This document shows, piece by piece, positions 22,782-33,693 of a DNA stretch of 62,642 nt. A program made the position numbers and the translations under genes. A model generated the notes under the pieces. That model made no database searches and was not told where the DNA came from. It worked only from the letters and a program-made list of their open reading frames with translations. The stretch lies in NCBI GenBank assembly GCA_019022495.1, contig JAFEKR010000096.1:1-62642 (forward strand), written 5' to 3'. The stretch comes from Epichloe hybrida. Taxonomy: Eukaryota; Ascomycota; Sordariomycetes; Hypocreales; Clavicipitaceae. Position 1 is the stretch's first letter; every line of letters starts with the position of its first letter.

Positions 22782-24415
22782 GATGGAGGTACCCGGGTGA
22801 TATTTTAAAAACCCTGGTGTGGCACTGTGCCTCGCGTGAAGAAATGTGGATGTATTCGTGGACGAGTAGGCGTTCAACAACAACGAGAGCAAGCCGATTA
22901 AAGTGGACGAGTTCGATCAAAGAACGGGATCTAATGCAAGCAAGCCCGGGAACGCGATGCTATTATGGTTGGGTGCACCTGCAGAATTTTCACGTGGTCA
23001 GTAACATGGAGTGGTCATGAGTCGACGGGGTTGCTGGAAGAGCGCGGTGCGCTTGCGCGTGTTTAACAACTTGCAGCGTTGCACAAGATGAAACTCGCCT
23101 TGGGAAAACAACAATGGAAAAACGCACCAAGTGCGACACACAAGAACAATCGCTCGAGTCGTGGTGGACTAGGACGACGATGCCACACGAGGAGGCATGT
23201 CGGTATCGATGACAAACAAATTAATCCGTCACTGCTTCGCTCGAGTACACTAGCAGCCGCTATTCCGTGATTCGACGACGATGTTCTTTTTGTTATCAAT
23301 GAGCGTTTATAAGCAGGAAATTTGGATATTGGGTGCGCGACGCCAGCAAAGCGAAGGGCTCGTACGGGGATTCAAAGAATGGCCGCGTTGTCAAGCCCGA
23401 ATAGACCGAATCCGTCGGCGAGGGAACGACAGTGTTCGCAGGTCGGGCCGACGGTCTACAGGAGACGCAAGAGTGAAAAATCAATGATGACCAGGCACAC
23501 CGAGGATGCCGCTCAGACCTGGGATTGTGAATGGGAATAGGTGCAGGAGAAGAGTGCAACGGGGAATTAATAAGTCGCTTGACCCGGCATGTGAGGTGTG
23601 AGGTGTAGTTGGTGGGTTGGGTTGGAGTGAGTGGTGATTGCGTGAGCTGAGCGAACGGAGCTTGTTGGAAGTGGCAGAGTGCAAGAGTGGGTTCGTCGGT
23701 TGGGGGTTGACGAATTGCCGAAGATAGAAGAAGACGGGACTGGGACCTGGCATGGGACCGGGACCCGGGGCAAACATGAAGTTGCTTGGTGTGTGGGATG
23801 TGGGACGTGGGACGTGGGACGTGGGACGTGGGACGTGGGACGTGGGATGTGGGATGGATAGTGGTAATAATAGTGGACAGGTGGATAATGGCGTGGGCAT
23901 TGGGCAGGCAGCCTGCATCGAACGTGGGACCCGAACGGGCTACAACTTGCAGTCATTCAAATACAAACGCTGCTTGCTTTTTTGTTCGTCTTCTCCAAAC
24001 AGCATTACAAACGAGCGTCCACTTCCGGGAGCTTGACAATCAAGATGGAAGATGGGATAGTTCCAGATGTCCATGGCAATTCTTCGCCAGAACGCAGCGC
24101 AGAGCAAAACAGTGTCAATTGCGTCTTCGGAAGCAGCTTGCCCTTGCACTTCATCGGATCCGCCCATCAGCACGCAGCTATCACGCGCGAAAACAACTCC
24201 CGGCTCGGCTTCGAGTACGATGCTAAACTGTTATTTCTCTTGATGAAAACAAAAAGTAGCGTCGCACATATATGCAGCAAGATCATGCCTCGAAGTCCTA
24301 TCCCGCATCTCTTGGCGAGTTCGTCATATAATATTCATCTCCCGCAAGATTGCACGCTGCCAGCCTCCCCATCTACCGTGTATAAACTCCGCCCCATGCA
24401 AATTGTCATCACATC
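22782..24415. promoter_or_regulatory. SIP5 upstream region with a nine-copy heptamer array
   Basis: This 1.6-kb spacer sits between SIP5 and the UFD1-domain gene, both on the minus strand. It should contain the SIP5 promoter and, near 24416, the 3' UTR of the neighbour. The standout feature is the GTGGGAC array at 23793-23855. Several short frames span the region, but their translations are repeat-derived or compositionally odd, and no domain was recognised. Confidence 0.5.
23793..23855. repeat. heptamer tandem array (GTGGGAC/T)n
   Basis: Nine contiguous copies of GTGGGA followed by C or T run without interruption. The first copy and the last two end in T and the middle six in C. The array is about 1.0 kb upstream of the SIP5 start and 0.56 kb past the end of the UFD1-domain gene. 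Confidence 0.95.
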
Positions 24416-26680
24416 TTATCTCCTTGAGTCCTTCCTTGGTGCCCAAGCCTGCAGCCACTCCCTCATTCTATCCGAATTTCCGTTCTCAGCCTCCGCGGCT
24501 GCGACACACCATTCCAAATCCCACACGCTCTCTGCAGCTATCAGCTCTGCAAGTTGCCTCCTCTTCTGGTTCGTCTCATCCACGCAAAAATACACGTTTC
24601 CCTCTGCACTGGATACCTTCTCTACCAATGGCTTCACGAGAGGCAGCGCGGTAGAGGCAGAAGAACCTTTGATCTCGAGCCCTGTGTTTGCCCTACCCGT
24701 CTTGCACCACTCGTTGGCGCAGTGAGACTTGCCACAGCCCGTCATCATCTGTCCGAGATACTTTCTTTCAATCCGTCTACACAGAGCCTTGTTCTCGGGG
24801 TCATGCATGCTCACGTACAGCGGACCAAAACATATTGAGCAAAGACCAATATCGTTACCGGGCCCCTGACCTTGAGAAGTCCCGGCGTCAATCTGACCTC
24901 GTGGCCCCACGCCATGGAGAGTCCTTCCACAATTCGCGTTACGGCATATGGCAGGCTTGACTTTGCTGACTTTGTCGAGCTCATGGTGCTTCATGTGAGT
25001 CTCCATGTCACGAAATCGCACAATTTTATCGCACAGGTGACATTCGGTGGTCCGGCTGCCGTCCGCGAGCTCGTGAGCCGTCATACCGGAGAGGACCACT
25101 TCTGGCGATGGATTGGATGGATCGCCTTCTTGGGGGACCTCTAAATGACAGAATCGACAGAGGATCAGCTTTCCGGGGCAGTCAGATGTTCGATGTCGGG
25201 CGAGATCTGCCAACGAATTGGTTGAAAATTTGCAATCTTGACATTGACGATCGTGATGGAACACGGCGTGATGTTTGATCTGACTGGCGCGTGAATTGCC
25301 TTTGACTGAGTCGTGGGGACAGTGCCAATGGATGCGCCATTCTTCAGAGTCCTTTTTGAACACAGCATGGCACTCTGAACAAGACGTATTATTCCTCCTG
25401 CAAAAGCTCTCATGAAGAACCATTGTTTGTTTGGGAACCCACTGGCGGCAATTTTTGCACCGCTCTTCGTCCACTTTGTGCTCTGCCCCATCTGCTTCCA
25501 TCTTGTCGCTGGCGGCTTGGCTCTCTTGTGACCCCGACTTGACCCTTATCGTAAACGATACGGGCTCGGTTTCACGCTGCGCATCAAAGGTAGAGCCATG
25601 AACGGAAACGAGAATCGATTCAGCACCATCCAGCTCAGAGCTGGACGGGGGTATCGTAAGAATCTTTACGCCGTGTTCTGCGGGAGAAAAGTCCCCAAAT
25701 ACATGTGTTGTTTCTCTCGGTGCCGCTCTTTGTCTCGAAGATCGCGGTGTGACGAACAAGTCCAGGCTGTCTTCTTGTTTTATATCACTGATGGTGATGG
25801 TGAGAGTTTGCGATCGATCCCACGAGGGCAGTATGTAGTCGACGTATCCTCCTGCCTGGACACTGCCGGCGACGTCTTTCCATATGTCAAGCTCACCACC
25901 CTTTGCTATGCCCCCAGAACTGTCGTTCTGTGATTTTGTTATCATGTGACGCATCGTTTCTCGAGCTTGTTCTTCGTTGAGCGCCTCGATATCCACCTCC
26001 AGGTCGGTGTCGACGACACAAATCCCATCGCCCTGGGGAGAGAGCTTGTCTACTAAGAACTTGAATGTTTCCCCTTTGACACCGTACACCGAGAAAATCG
26101 AGTTCTTGGTCAGGCAAGTAAAGTGTTCTCGAAGATGTCTCTCCAGCAATGGTTTCCAGTCATCTGGGTTGTAACCTGCCTCGAGAGGTCGCAGTCTCGC
26201 GTACGTGCCTTTTGGCACCAGCGTTGCATGAACCGTTAAACGCATCGAGCTCGAGGCTGTCGCATCTTCGAGGCTATCTGGGGTTTCATCTCCATTGTTG
26301 AGGGCAATTTGCTCAGGATCTATGCCTAGCGCGTCGGTGAGAAACGAGCTCAACCCTATGGTTCCCTCCTCGGCCGAGAATTCTCGAATACCAGCAAAGA
26401 CGACGTTTCCATTTTGCCCGTTCACAAGTCGAAATGTCAGTGGTTGTGGCAGTTGCTGACGCTGATCAGTCGCGAAGCTGTTCGATCGATGTGGGTTTGA
26501 TGGATCCCAGGCAGTAAAACTTGATGCCGATGTCGGTTGGGACGGCGCGGCTGTTAGAAGTTGCTCTAATGCGGATTGAGGAAGAATTATTTTGTCTCCA
26601 GATAGATTCTTTGCCGAGGTAGACTCGTAAGGCAGAATGCGGAAAGAGGCCGACCAGCGCAGTGCTGGCTGCTCTGACAT
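24416..26680 (-). CDS. UFD1-domain protein with C-terminal zinc-finger array
   Basis: This is a single exon of 754 residues with a true ATG at 26678-26680. The N-terminal third has UFD1-fold features: ALRWSASFRILPY, DKIILPQSALEQLL and PLTFRLVNG. A second part (REHFTCLTKNSIFSVYGVKG) resembles the Nn-Nc double-psi barrel of Ufd1 proteins. From about residue 400 come repeated Cys/His groups, such as CKNCRQWVPK, CSECHAVFKK, CQDCKFSTNS, CRFCHLEVPQ and CHLCDKIVRF. These look like TRAF-type or C2H2-like zinc fingers. Classical Ufd1 partners Npl4 and Cdc48 in extracting ubiquitylated proteins; this longer form with zinc fingers is a different, filamentous-fungal type. A ubiquitin-related function is a family inference only. 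Confidence 0.85.
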   Translation of the reverse strand: MSEQPALRWSASFRILPYESTSAKNLSGDKIILPQSALEQLLTAAPSQPTSASSFTAWDPSNPHRSNSFATDQRQQLPQPLTFRLVNGQNGNVVFAGIREFSAEEGTIGLSSFLTDALGIDPEQIALNNGDETPDSLEDATASSSMRLTVHATLVPKGTYARLRPLEAGYNPDDWKPLLERHLREHFTCLTKNSIFSVYGVKGETFKFLVDKLSPQGDGICVVDTDLEVDIEALNEEQARETMRHMITKSQNDSSGGIAKGGELDIWKDVAGSVQAGGYVDYILPSWDRSQTLTITISDIKQEDSLDLFVTPRSSRQRAAPRETTHVFGDFSPAEHGVKILTIPPSSSELDGAESILVSVHGSTFDAQRETEPVSFTIRVKSGSQESQAASDKMEADGAEHKVDEERCKNCRQWVPKQTMVLHESFCRRNNTSCSECHAVFKKDSEEWRIHWHCPHDSVKGNSRASQIKHHAVFHHDRQCQDCKFSTNSLADLARHRTSDCPGKLILCRFCHLEVPQEGDPSNPSPEVVLSGMTAHELADGSRTTECHLCDKIVRFRDMETHMKHHELDKVSKVKPAICRNANCGRTLHGVGPRGQIDAGTSQGQGPGNDIGLCSICFGPLYVSMHDPENKALCRRIERKYLGQMMTGCGKSHCANEWCKTGRANTGLEIKGSSASTALPLVKPLVEKVSSAEGNVYFCVDETNQKRRQLAELIAAESVWDLEWCVAAAEAENGNSDRMREWLQAWAPRKDSRR

Positions 26681-27071
26681 GTTGTTGCTGATTTCAAAAA
26701 AATCACCCGCGGCCTATGACGTTGGGGATACGCATAGAGAGCCGGCTGCGGCTCGGGTATTTTACTCGGCCTAGGGAGGAGAGGATCACGCGCAACCCCG
26801 GCAAAAATCCAATACGAAGGCGTTGTTGATTAAAGAAATTGCAAGATCAATTAGACCAATATCAAGCGAAGCTATGTCATCCTCCATGATGGAATCACAG
26901 CGCCCTCGATGGAGACGATGCGAATGCATGGATGGATGCGCACTGAGTGCTGTCAGTGCTGCCAGCGGATTCCACCGATTTCCATGATGTGGTTGGTAAC
27001 GCGAGGATTGCCACAGTCACGTGGACCATGGCCTCGTCCTCGCAAATATTACGGAGTAGGCGGTCATCCGT

Positions 27072-27097
27072 GGGATATTGGGATATTTGGGATATTT
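27072..27097. repeat. GGGATATT(T) triple repeat
   Basis: Three consecutive copies of GGGATATT, the last two with an extra T, lie immediately after the first ACGGAGTA motif. Confidence 0.8.
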
Positions 27098-27372
27098 GCA
27101 AATATCAAGTTTCAGGTGACACGAGCGCGAAACGAATCTGCAATTGGAGGGACTGTTCTGCCTGTCATCCACATGGGCGCTCAGTGGGCATTCAGACAGA
27201 CGTTTCGGACATGAATAGTGCGAATGTCCATTTTCTCGGCCTAATGTTCATTTCATGCACCCGGTCATCTGCGACTCAAATTGTACGTACGGTGTAAAAT
27301 CCACAAAGCCCTTGGCGATTCGTGCGTCATCACTCGGTGCGCTCGGGTTGCTTCCATGTCCATCCAAGTCCG

Positions 27373-27400
27373 CGACCACGGAGTAGCGACCACGGAGTAG
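27373..27400. repeat. perfect tandem 14-mer containing ACGGAGTA
   Basis: The unit CGACCACGGAGTAG is present twice head to tail (27373-27386 and 27387-27400). Each copy contains one ACGGAGTA motif of the local cluster. Confidence 0.9.
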
Positions 27401-28361
27401 ACAAGCAAACTCTTGAATATTCATCTTACAAGCCAGGGGGGCATCTTTGGTGCTGCTGCAAGCCCCGTCGACACGTCGCAGGATGTAAGACTTTCGTTCC
27501 CGCCAATGCACACTTCACAGCCTTGGCAAAGTCCAGTCTCATGAATTACATGAATTAGAGTAGGATCGCGCCGTCTTGGCTACGGGATTCTCGCGGTTGA
27601 TGGAACAACTCTCTTCAGTGATCTCTCTATTGCAGCGGTCCTGCAATGCCAGCCGCACCGACAGCAGTAGTGCATGTAAATAAGGTCCGGCGCAATCAAG
27701 TTAAGCCAGATCTCAACGAGGTGGCTCTCAAAATTCCTGAGACGAGATGCGCCGTCGACACCCATAGCCGGCTCCCGTCCACAACACCCCCAGTGACGTC
27801 GACCAGGACCCGCCAGACCCCCCTTTGCCCAAACGCAGTTCAGGTTAATATTAGTAAGATGGATTTGTCTCTGCAAGATTAATACCGGGCGCTTGGTTGA
27901 GGAAGGAAATGGCTACACCCTTGCCAACATGGCAGATAAGATCGGCAGTCGATCTTATTCATGTACATGTACGCCCGCGGGGCAAGCCGATAGGAGGTTG
28001 GTTGGTTCGAAGAGGCAATCCGGGGAGAGATGAGAAACGATTTGGTGTCCACGTTTGACCAGATCCTTTTGTACGAGACCCCGGTCTGATTGCCCGATGA
28101 CGAGTTGTTGTTCTACGGATCCGTATGTAGATGAAATAAACGAGGACTAAAGTAATGCGTGAATATTGCCAAGCTGTACTCGGTACTCCGTGTGACGGTC
28201 TGTTAGACCGTAGTAGTCTGGTAGCAGTTGCAGGGGCATCCAGGGCATCAAGCCATCAATCATGTCCTCAGACCAACCACGTATCATGGACGTTGTTGAG
28301 GTGACGGAGTACCAAGTACGTGAAAGCATTACGTTCGTATCTATGTACGGAGTACGCCAGA

Positions 28362-28423
28362 CCCCTTCCTTCCTCCCTCCTTCCTTCATCCTTCCTTCCC
28401 CCTTCCTCGCCCCCCTACCCTTT
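28362..28423. repeat. polypyrimidine (CCTT-rich) tract
   Basis: This run of about 60 nt is almost all C and T, with TTCC-type repeats. It is 1.1 kb upstream of the F-box gene start. Such tracts are common in fungal promoters and leaders. Confidence 0.7.
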
Positions 28424-29562
28424 GGCTCACCTGACCCCCCCCCCGCCTCCGTCATCCTCGCTCCTGCCTCCTCAACGGACCAGACGCTTTTCGTCAACAA
28501 ACTAACCCGCTGGTACTCCGTACTCCCCCCATCCGGATGCGACGCCTTTCACCACCGCATTTGGCGCCAGACCACGGCTTGCACGGCCCGCCTAACACAT
28601 CCACCTCGAGAGACACTCATGTCCGCGTGGGCCGATAAGCGTCACACGTTTTCCGGATCGCGCTTTCGATTGACTGATGGTGTTGACGGTGCCATCCTCA
28701 GGGTCGATAAGAAGCTTGATAATCTCTCGCTTCGTGCCACGCCCATGCTTTGAGTCCGCCGTCGAATACTCCGTGCACACGTCCTAGGCACATTTGCACC
28801 TCTCGTCTGGCTTTGCCTTTGTCGGCCACGCACATTTTTCCCCGGTTCCGTGTTGCTATTTTCAACTCTGTGCCGCAGTTTTCTTTTTCTACTGGACAGC
28901 GCCATAAATCTCAACAAAGTCCGTCAGCTGTTTCTGCGCGGCCTCCAATCACCACCGATCATCCCGCGTCCTTGTCCAACGACACGCAGACGCTTCGACA
29001 AGGTCAGACCTGCCATCCTTTTCGGTGTCGGTGAACGCTCCAGTGCCACCCCTGGTCGCTGTTTCACTCCGAAGATACTTCTTCACCTGGCCGCGTTTGA
29101 GCGGCGGAATGTGAATTGGAACTGTCTCACCCTCCCCGGTCTGGCAAGGTTACATGACGCTCACGGCATGACAGGCTATAGATAACCTTACGCGGCATCT
29201 CTATTTGCTTGATCCACACGGCCAAGCATCAAACCCTCAACTAGCTACATCATTCTATTTATTATATCCGGTCCTCGCTTGTGGCCACACTACTGCTGTC
29301 ACAGCCATTTTGTTCTTCTTTTTTTTTTTTTGTCATCGCAGAACACAACCCACACATCACGCAGGGTCTGGTGACTCGCTGCATCGAAAACTCATTCTCA
29401 GGTGTTGCGTGCTATTGCTAGAAGCGACTGCCTTTCCCACTACATCCACCTCGTTATATACCTTTGTTGGTATCTCACACCGAAACCGAAGCCTACCTCT
29501 TTTTCAGCTGTCACGCCTCTCCGTTTCCTTGACTGTTCCGTCGTGTGTCCTGGCAGCCTGAC

Positions 29563-31222
29563 ATGAGCCAAGCTACCATCAACGGTCAAACGCGTGAAGA
29601 GCTCGAGATACCACTATCTCTGTTCGATGTCCTCCATAATTCTCTGATTCTCCGCAACATCGCACCCTACCTACCCGTTTACAGTCTCCTCCAACTTTCT
29701 TCGACAAGCAAGGGTTTTCGATCTCTCATTAACTCTACACCTAGTGTATTTCGTCATCTCGATCTTACACGAGTTGAAAAGGCCAAATTTGGCGTCGATC
29801 CAATCGATAATGGCGGAGAAGTCTGGCGCAATGTTCAGCTAGATGAGACCTTGACTGAAGATGAGTGAGTATACATTGATGCCAAAAAATTTTCTCTCAA
29901 AAGGAATGCACCGCTGATTGAAGACAGCGTTTACTCCGTGCCGTTGAGAGGCATTTTCCGTGCCATCCGCCGGCAAAACCTCCTTCAAGATGTCCAAACC
30001 TTGATTCTTGATGGTCTATCCGTGACCTCTGATATGTGCCATGAGATCATCAATGATCCTTCATACAGCGTCCGTATTTTGTCTATTCGCGATGTCAAGA
30101 ACCTGAACCAGGCCAAACTCCGCGGTGCCTTGCAATACGCCTGTCGACCGAGTCGGCCTGAGAACTCACCAAGGCTCAAAGCCCTCTACGTTTTCGGACC
30201 AAAAGAGGCCGACTCGGAGAAGAGGAGTAGCTCGATAAGCCCAGGCTGGAACCGCAGAAGCCAGCAAATACTGTCCTCTTCATTGGAACAAGAGGGCGAT
30301 AACTGGTGGCATAAAAGGGGCCGTCTTGTTACACGCCCAACCTCGCCGGACTGGATCAACTGCATGCTAGCATGTCAAGGGGTCATCGCCTTCGACGCTG
30401 TACTCTGCCAAAGTCCCCGACACAGAAACTCACCCGTATTCGGTCAACCACTCATAATGGGAGACAATGCACCCGCTATCGCCACCCATGCTGTCGCTGG
30501 GTGCGATGGCTGTGGAGAAGCGCCAGAGGGTCTGATAATGCAGGAGTCATGCTCGCCACCCTGTCTTCCGCTGCTCAGCCCTGTTCCAATCATGTCATCC
30601 TCCGTCCGTGCAGCAACGTGTCCATCGCAGCCTGGTCAATCGTTTGCTCCACGATGTGGCGATTGTCTTCGCGAACGATACTGCGCCTGCTGCAACAAGT
30701 GGTGGTGCGAGTCATGCTACCAGCTACCAGGTCAATCACAGGTTCCTGGGGTGAACGACTTCATTGTCGTAGATGAGGAAGATGGCGTGGCAGATTTTGC
30801 ACAGATGCTTGACTTGCAGGAAAGCACACCAAAGATCAAGGTACGGCGAAACACCTGTTTCCAATGACAGTGTAGCGATGATGATGCGTTGTCAACTTGC
30901 AGCAAGTGTGCTACAAATCTTTGCTAACGAACGATTTCATGCAGAACCGGGTTTCCAAAAGCTGCTGGGAATGCGGCAACAACGTACGTAGCCGTCCACA
31001 AATCGAACATGTATAGTAAGCTAACGTCTGCCAGTGCGATACATGTATCAGCAAGACGCAACGAGTGTGTAAAAAATGCTGCGCAGGATATTGCATTGTC
31101 CACAATGAGGGCTCCTCTTCCGAATTTGTAAGCTTTGGTCTTGTCATCTCGATGAATATCTACTGAAAACTCGATAGTGTGATTGGTGTGTTTCCCGCGG
31201 TAGGGGTTTGGGCCGACAGTAA
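29563..31222 (+). CDS. F-box protein with cysteine-rich C-terminus
   Basis: Five exons (29563-29864, 29928-30840, 30945-30983, 31035-31127, 31178-31222) encode about 463 residues. An N-terminal F-box-like segment, SLILRNIAPYLPVYSLLQLS, is followed by SSTSKGFRSLI, suggesting a substrate receptor of an SCF ubiquitin ligase. A leucine-rich-repeat-like part follows (DVQTLILDGLSV, SVRILSIRDVKNL). The C-terminal half has cysteine pairs: CDGCGEAPEG, CGDCLRERYCACCNKWWCESC, and, from the three small exons, CWECGN, CDTC, CKKCCAGYC and CDWC. These spacings suggest zinc binding, but I cannot name a known finger. The three small exons are each in phase and carry most of the last cysteine pairs, which supports the model. 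The third intron could instead end at an earlier acceptor near 30901. Confidence 0.75.
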
Positions 31223-31887
31223 GTCTTGTCAACGTTTCCTTTTACACGAGCATATATTTTAATCTCTAATACCACTACAGAGACTCGAAAACCACTCGCG
31301 TGAACCTGAATGCAAGCGGCATACCTGCTGATTTGAATCGAAGGAGGATGAGAGACACGGTGACCCGGCCACTAATTTGAGACACAATTGAGCTGGGAAC
31401 CAACAAACAGGGCTCAGACAATTTGTTTGCTTCCCTTGGGCTTGGCCTGGAGAAATCTGGACGTACCAAGCGCACATTATGATTGACATGATCAAAACGT
31501 TTTTTTCTTTTCTCTTGAGACATAAACTCCTCTTCATCAAATAGCGACATACACACCACTCTAGAGCGAAGTGCGAGATAGATGTAATTTGAGCCGCGTA
31601 ACGTTCGTCCGCAGAAGAAAAAGAAGTCGGCTGTGATGTGCTGTTACCACACGTTCGTCTGGGGCTGCGCACTTTTCCAACCCATAGCTACACCAGATGG
31701 TGCGCATAGCTGTTGGCGTTTGGCGTGGAAGAAATTGTCTGGTGGATGCAGGATTCATCGATCTGATGCGACTCTCTCATGCACACAAAGCCCAACGTTT
31801 GATATGCTCACCGAGAGCTGAGTGCAAATGGCCCAATTTTCAGAACAAGATTCTGTCCTGCGCGAATTCTTCCATGTTGCTCCAAGT
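31223..31887. other. convergent 3' spacer, F-box gene / ARP6
   Basis: This 0.67-kb spacer separates convergent stops. Its frames show no domain, and the 3' UTRs of both genes should lie here. Nothing else is seen. Confidence 0.5.
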
Positions 31888-33326
31888 TCAAGTGAGATTC
31901 AGCCCCGCGGCAAGCTTTTTCGCCACCAAAATTGAGCCCAACTCCTCATACTCTTTCTTCGTGACGGCCAACTTCTCGATGTCCACATGGTTGGCAAGAT
32001 TAGCAGCCCCGTACCAAGTGCTTGTGATGGGATCGGCTGGTCTCGCCACGCGCACCACGCAGTCGTCGGGAACGCGCTGCACAACCTCCCTCTGCAGCCG
32101 CTGGATGAAGCCTTCGAACAGAGTATTGCCGCCCACAACGACGATGTTGGCCAGCAAGCCGGGCCAAAGACCAACGGGCAGTCCCTGCAGCGACTGGTGA
32201 ATCAAGTCTGGCAGACCGGGCTGGCGCATGCCCATGTCTGAGGGATTGAAGATGAGCTCTGGAACGGCGAAGCGCTCGTTGCGCAAGGGCAAGGCATCCT
32301 CGTCGACTTGGCCCGCCGCCGCGAGCTTCCTCGCCTTGGCGTGTCTGCTGTGGTCGTAGTCGAGCATGGTTCCTTGGGTTCGCGTATGGAAATCAGGCAG
32401 GATGTAGTCCTTGACGATGCCCGCGCCCGTGAGGTAGGCCTCGCGTTTCTCGCCCCTGGTTCCCTTCCAGGTCTTTTCGAGGTGGGACTTGAAGTCTGGC
32501 GTGACGTAGCAGGCCTTCTCTTTCATCTCGTTGACGATGAGCGTCTCGTTGCGCATGTCGAAGTGGCGGAGGGAGAGGAGCCGCGCGAGGTAGTTGGTCA
32601 GGAGCTTGCCCCCCACGTCGAGGCGGCGGACTGCCGAATGCAGAGGTTGTCCGCGAAGCAGTGGCGTGACGGTCGTGAACGAGTAGCCGGAGTCGATGAC
32701 CATGACGACCTCTGCCGGGGCATTAGCCACGGTCGGAACATGCTTGGGGGTCCGGAAAAGACTTTGCGTGTCGCAGTAGGCATTGAAACTTGGACCTGGA
32801 GGAGGCACGCACGGGTTAGAGGAGGGAGGGTAAAAAAATCTTGGTTTTTTTTTTGTTTCCTTTCCCCGGGACCAAACAACAACGTACCGATGCCGCGATA
32901 GTAGCTGGAGAAGCCGTACTCCTCAAAGACGACCTGGTCGCAGTTCGTCTGCAGCACGGGAAGCCCATTGGGCGGCTCCGCGAGGATCAGCCGCGTCTCG
33001 GAAGGGTCGCGCCGCGCCGGCGCCAGAAGATTGTCCAGCAGCTCCTGGTCCCAGATCTCCTTCTGCGCCTCCCAGTTCACGATGAAGCCCCGCTCCACCG
33101 GCCGGCGGAGCTGCATCTCTCCGTGGTCGCGGCACCGGGAGAGCTCCGAGGCCACGTATATCCTTCTCGAGCGGTCGCGCGCGATGCAGTTTGGGACGAC
33201 GCGCGGTGCGCCCATCTGGCCCGAGGCCACGACGCCGGCCTTGAGGGTGTGGGCGCCATTGTCGACGATGAGGGTGGTGGTCGGCTGGGGGGGCGGTGCG
33301 GCACTGGCTTTTCGTCCGCCTGCCAT
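31888..33326 (-). CDS. ARP6: actin-related protein ARP6
   Basis: Two exons (32888-33326, 31888-32795) encode about 448 residues. The actin fold is clear: TTTLIVDNGAHTLKAGVV at the N-terminus (phosphate-1 loop), VVMVIDSGYSFTTVTP (phosphate-2 loop), and NIVVVGGNTLFEGFIQRL near the C-terminus. Arp6-like hallmarks are PNCIARDRSRRIYV and the run FEEYGFSSYYRG before the intron. Arp6 is a core subunit of the SWR1 complex, which exchanges H2A for H2A.Z in nucleosomes, so a nuclear role is expected. The chosen ATG gives MAGGRKASAAPPPQPTTT, a short basic extension. The intron contains a T-rich tract. The gene neighbours an aldo-keto reductase on the same strand with a 0.37-kb gap. Confidence 0.95.
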
Positions 33327-33693
33327 GGGAGGGTGGTGTTTTTCTTTTTCTTTTTTCGCGGCTGCGATGCTGGGAGCTTGCTTTGATCTGGCGATGTTGG
33401 TTTCTGGTTTGAGCAACGCGATGGATGGGAAGGGAAGGGAGGGGGGGTTCTTATGGTGGAGCCTCGTGGGCGTTGGCCGGTTGGGGGGAGATGTGCTGAG
33501 GGTGAGTTGTGAATGCCGTGTTTGTGTTTCTCATAAGCGGCCCGTGGCATAATTCATATTCAATGTTGCATCATGTTTGCAGATTTGCTGCTCGGTTGAT
33601 CGCTCGGGTGATCGCTCGCGTCTAACTTTTTCTTAACAAACAAAGGAGAAAATATCAATGCTCTCTATATGCTAACCGCCATGCAAGTACTCA
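33327..33693. promoter_or_regulatory. ARP6 promoter region
   Basis: This 367-bp spacer lies between ARP6 and the downstream end of the aldo-keto reductase gene, both on the minus strand. It holds a G-rich tract near 33441-33449 and the direct repeat GATCGCTCG at 33599-33619. No gene. Confidence 0.4.

Larger units (their letters stand above)
27051..28774. repeat. cluster of dispersed ACGGAGTA / TACTCCGT motifs
   Basis: Eight exact occurrences lie in 1.72 kb. ACGGAGTA starts at 27051, 27378, 27392, 28304 and 28347. The reverse complement TACTCCGT starts at 28184, 28514 and 28767. By chance about two would be expected in the whole window on both strands. Elsewhere I noticed only the palindromic copy at 52207. 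Several copies extend to GTACGGAGTAC-like sequence. Confidence 0.85.
26681..29562. promoter_or_regulatory. large gene-free divergent spacer with clustered ACGGAGTA motifs
   Basis: This 2.9-kb spacer lies between two divergent starts, the UFD1-domain gene (-) and the F-box gene (+), and is the longest empty stretch in the window. No open frame here shows a recognisable domain or a splice chain. It holds the motif cluster at 27051-28774, a triple GGGATATT repeat, a tandem 14-mer and a polypyrimidine tract at about 28362-28423. The last 1 kb is probably the F-box gene promoter and 5' leader. A noncoding RNA or a decayed element is possible but unproven. Confidence 0.5.

Noticed and set aside
28000..28030. 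GGTTCGAA word resembling a tRNA B-box
   Set aside because: The following bases do not fit a T-arm, and no A-box or acceptor stem could be found around it.
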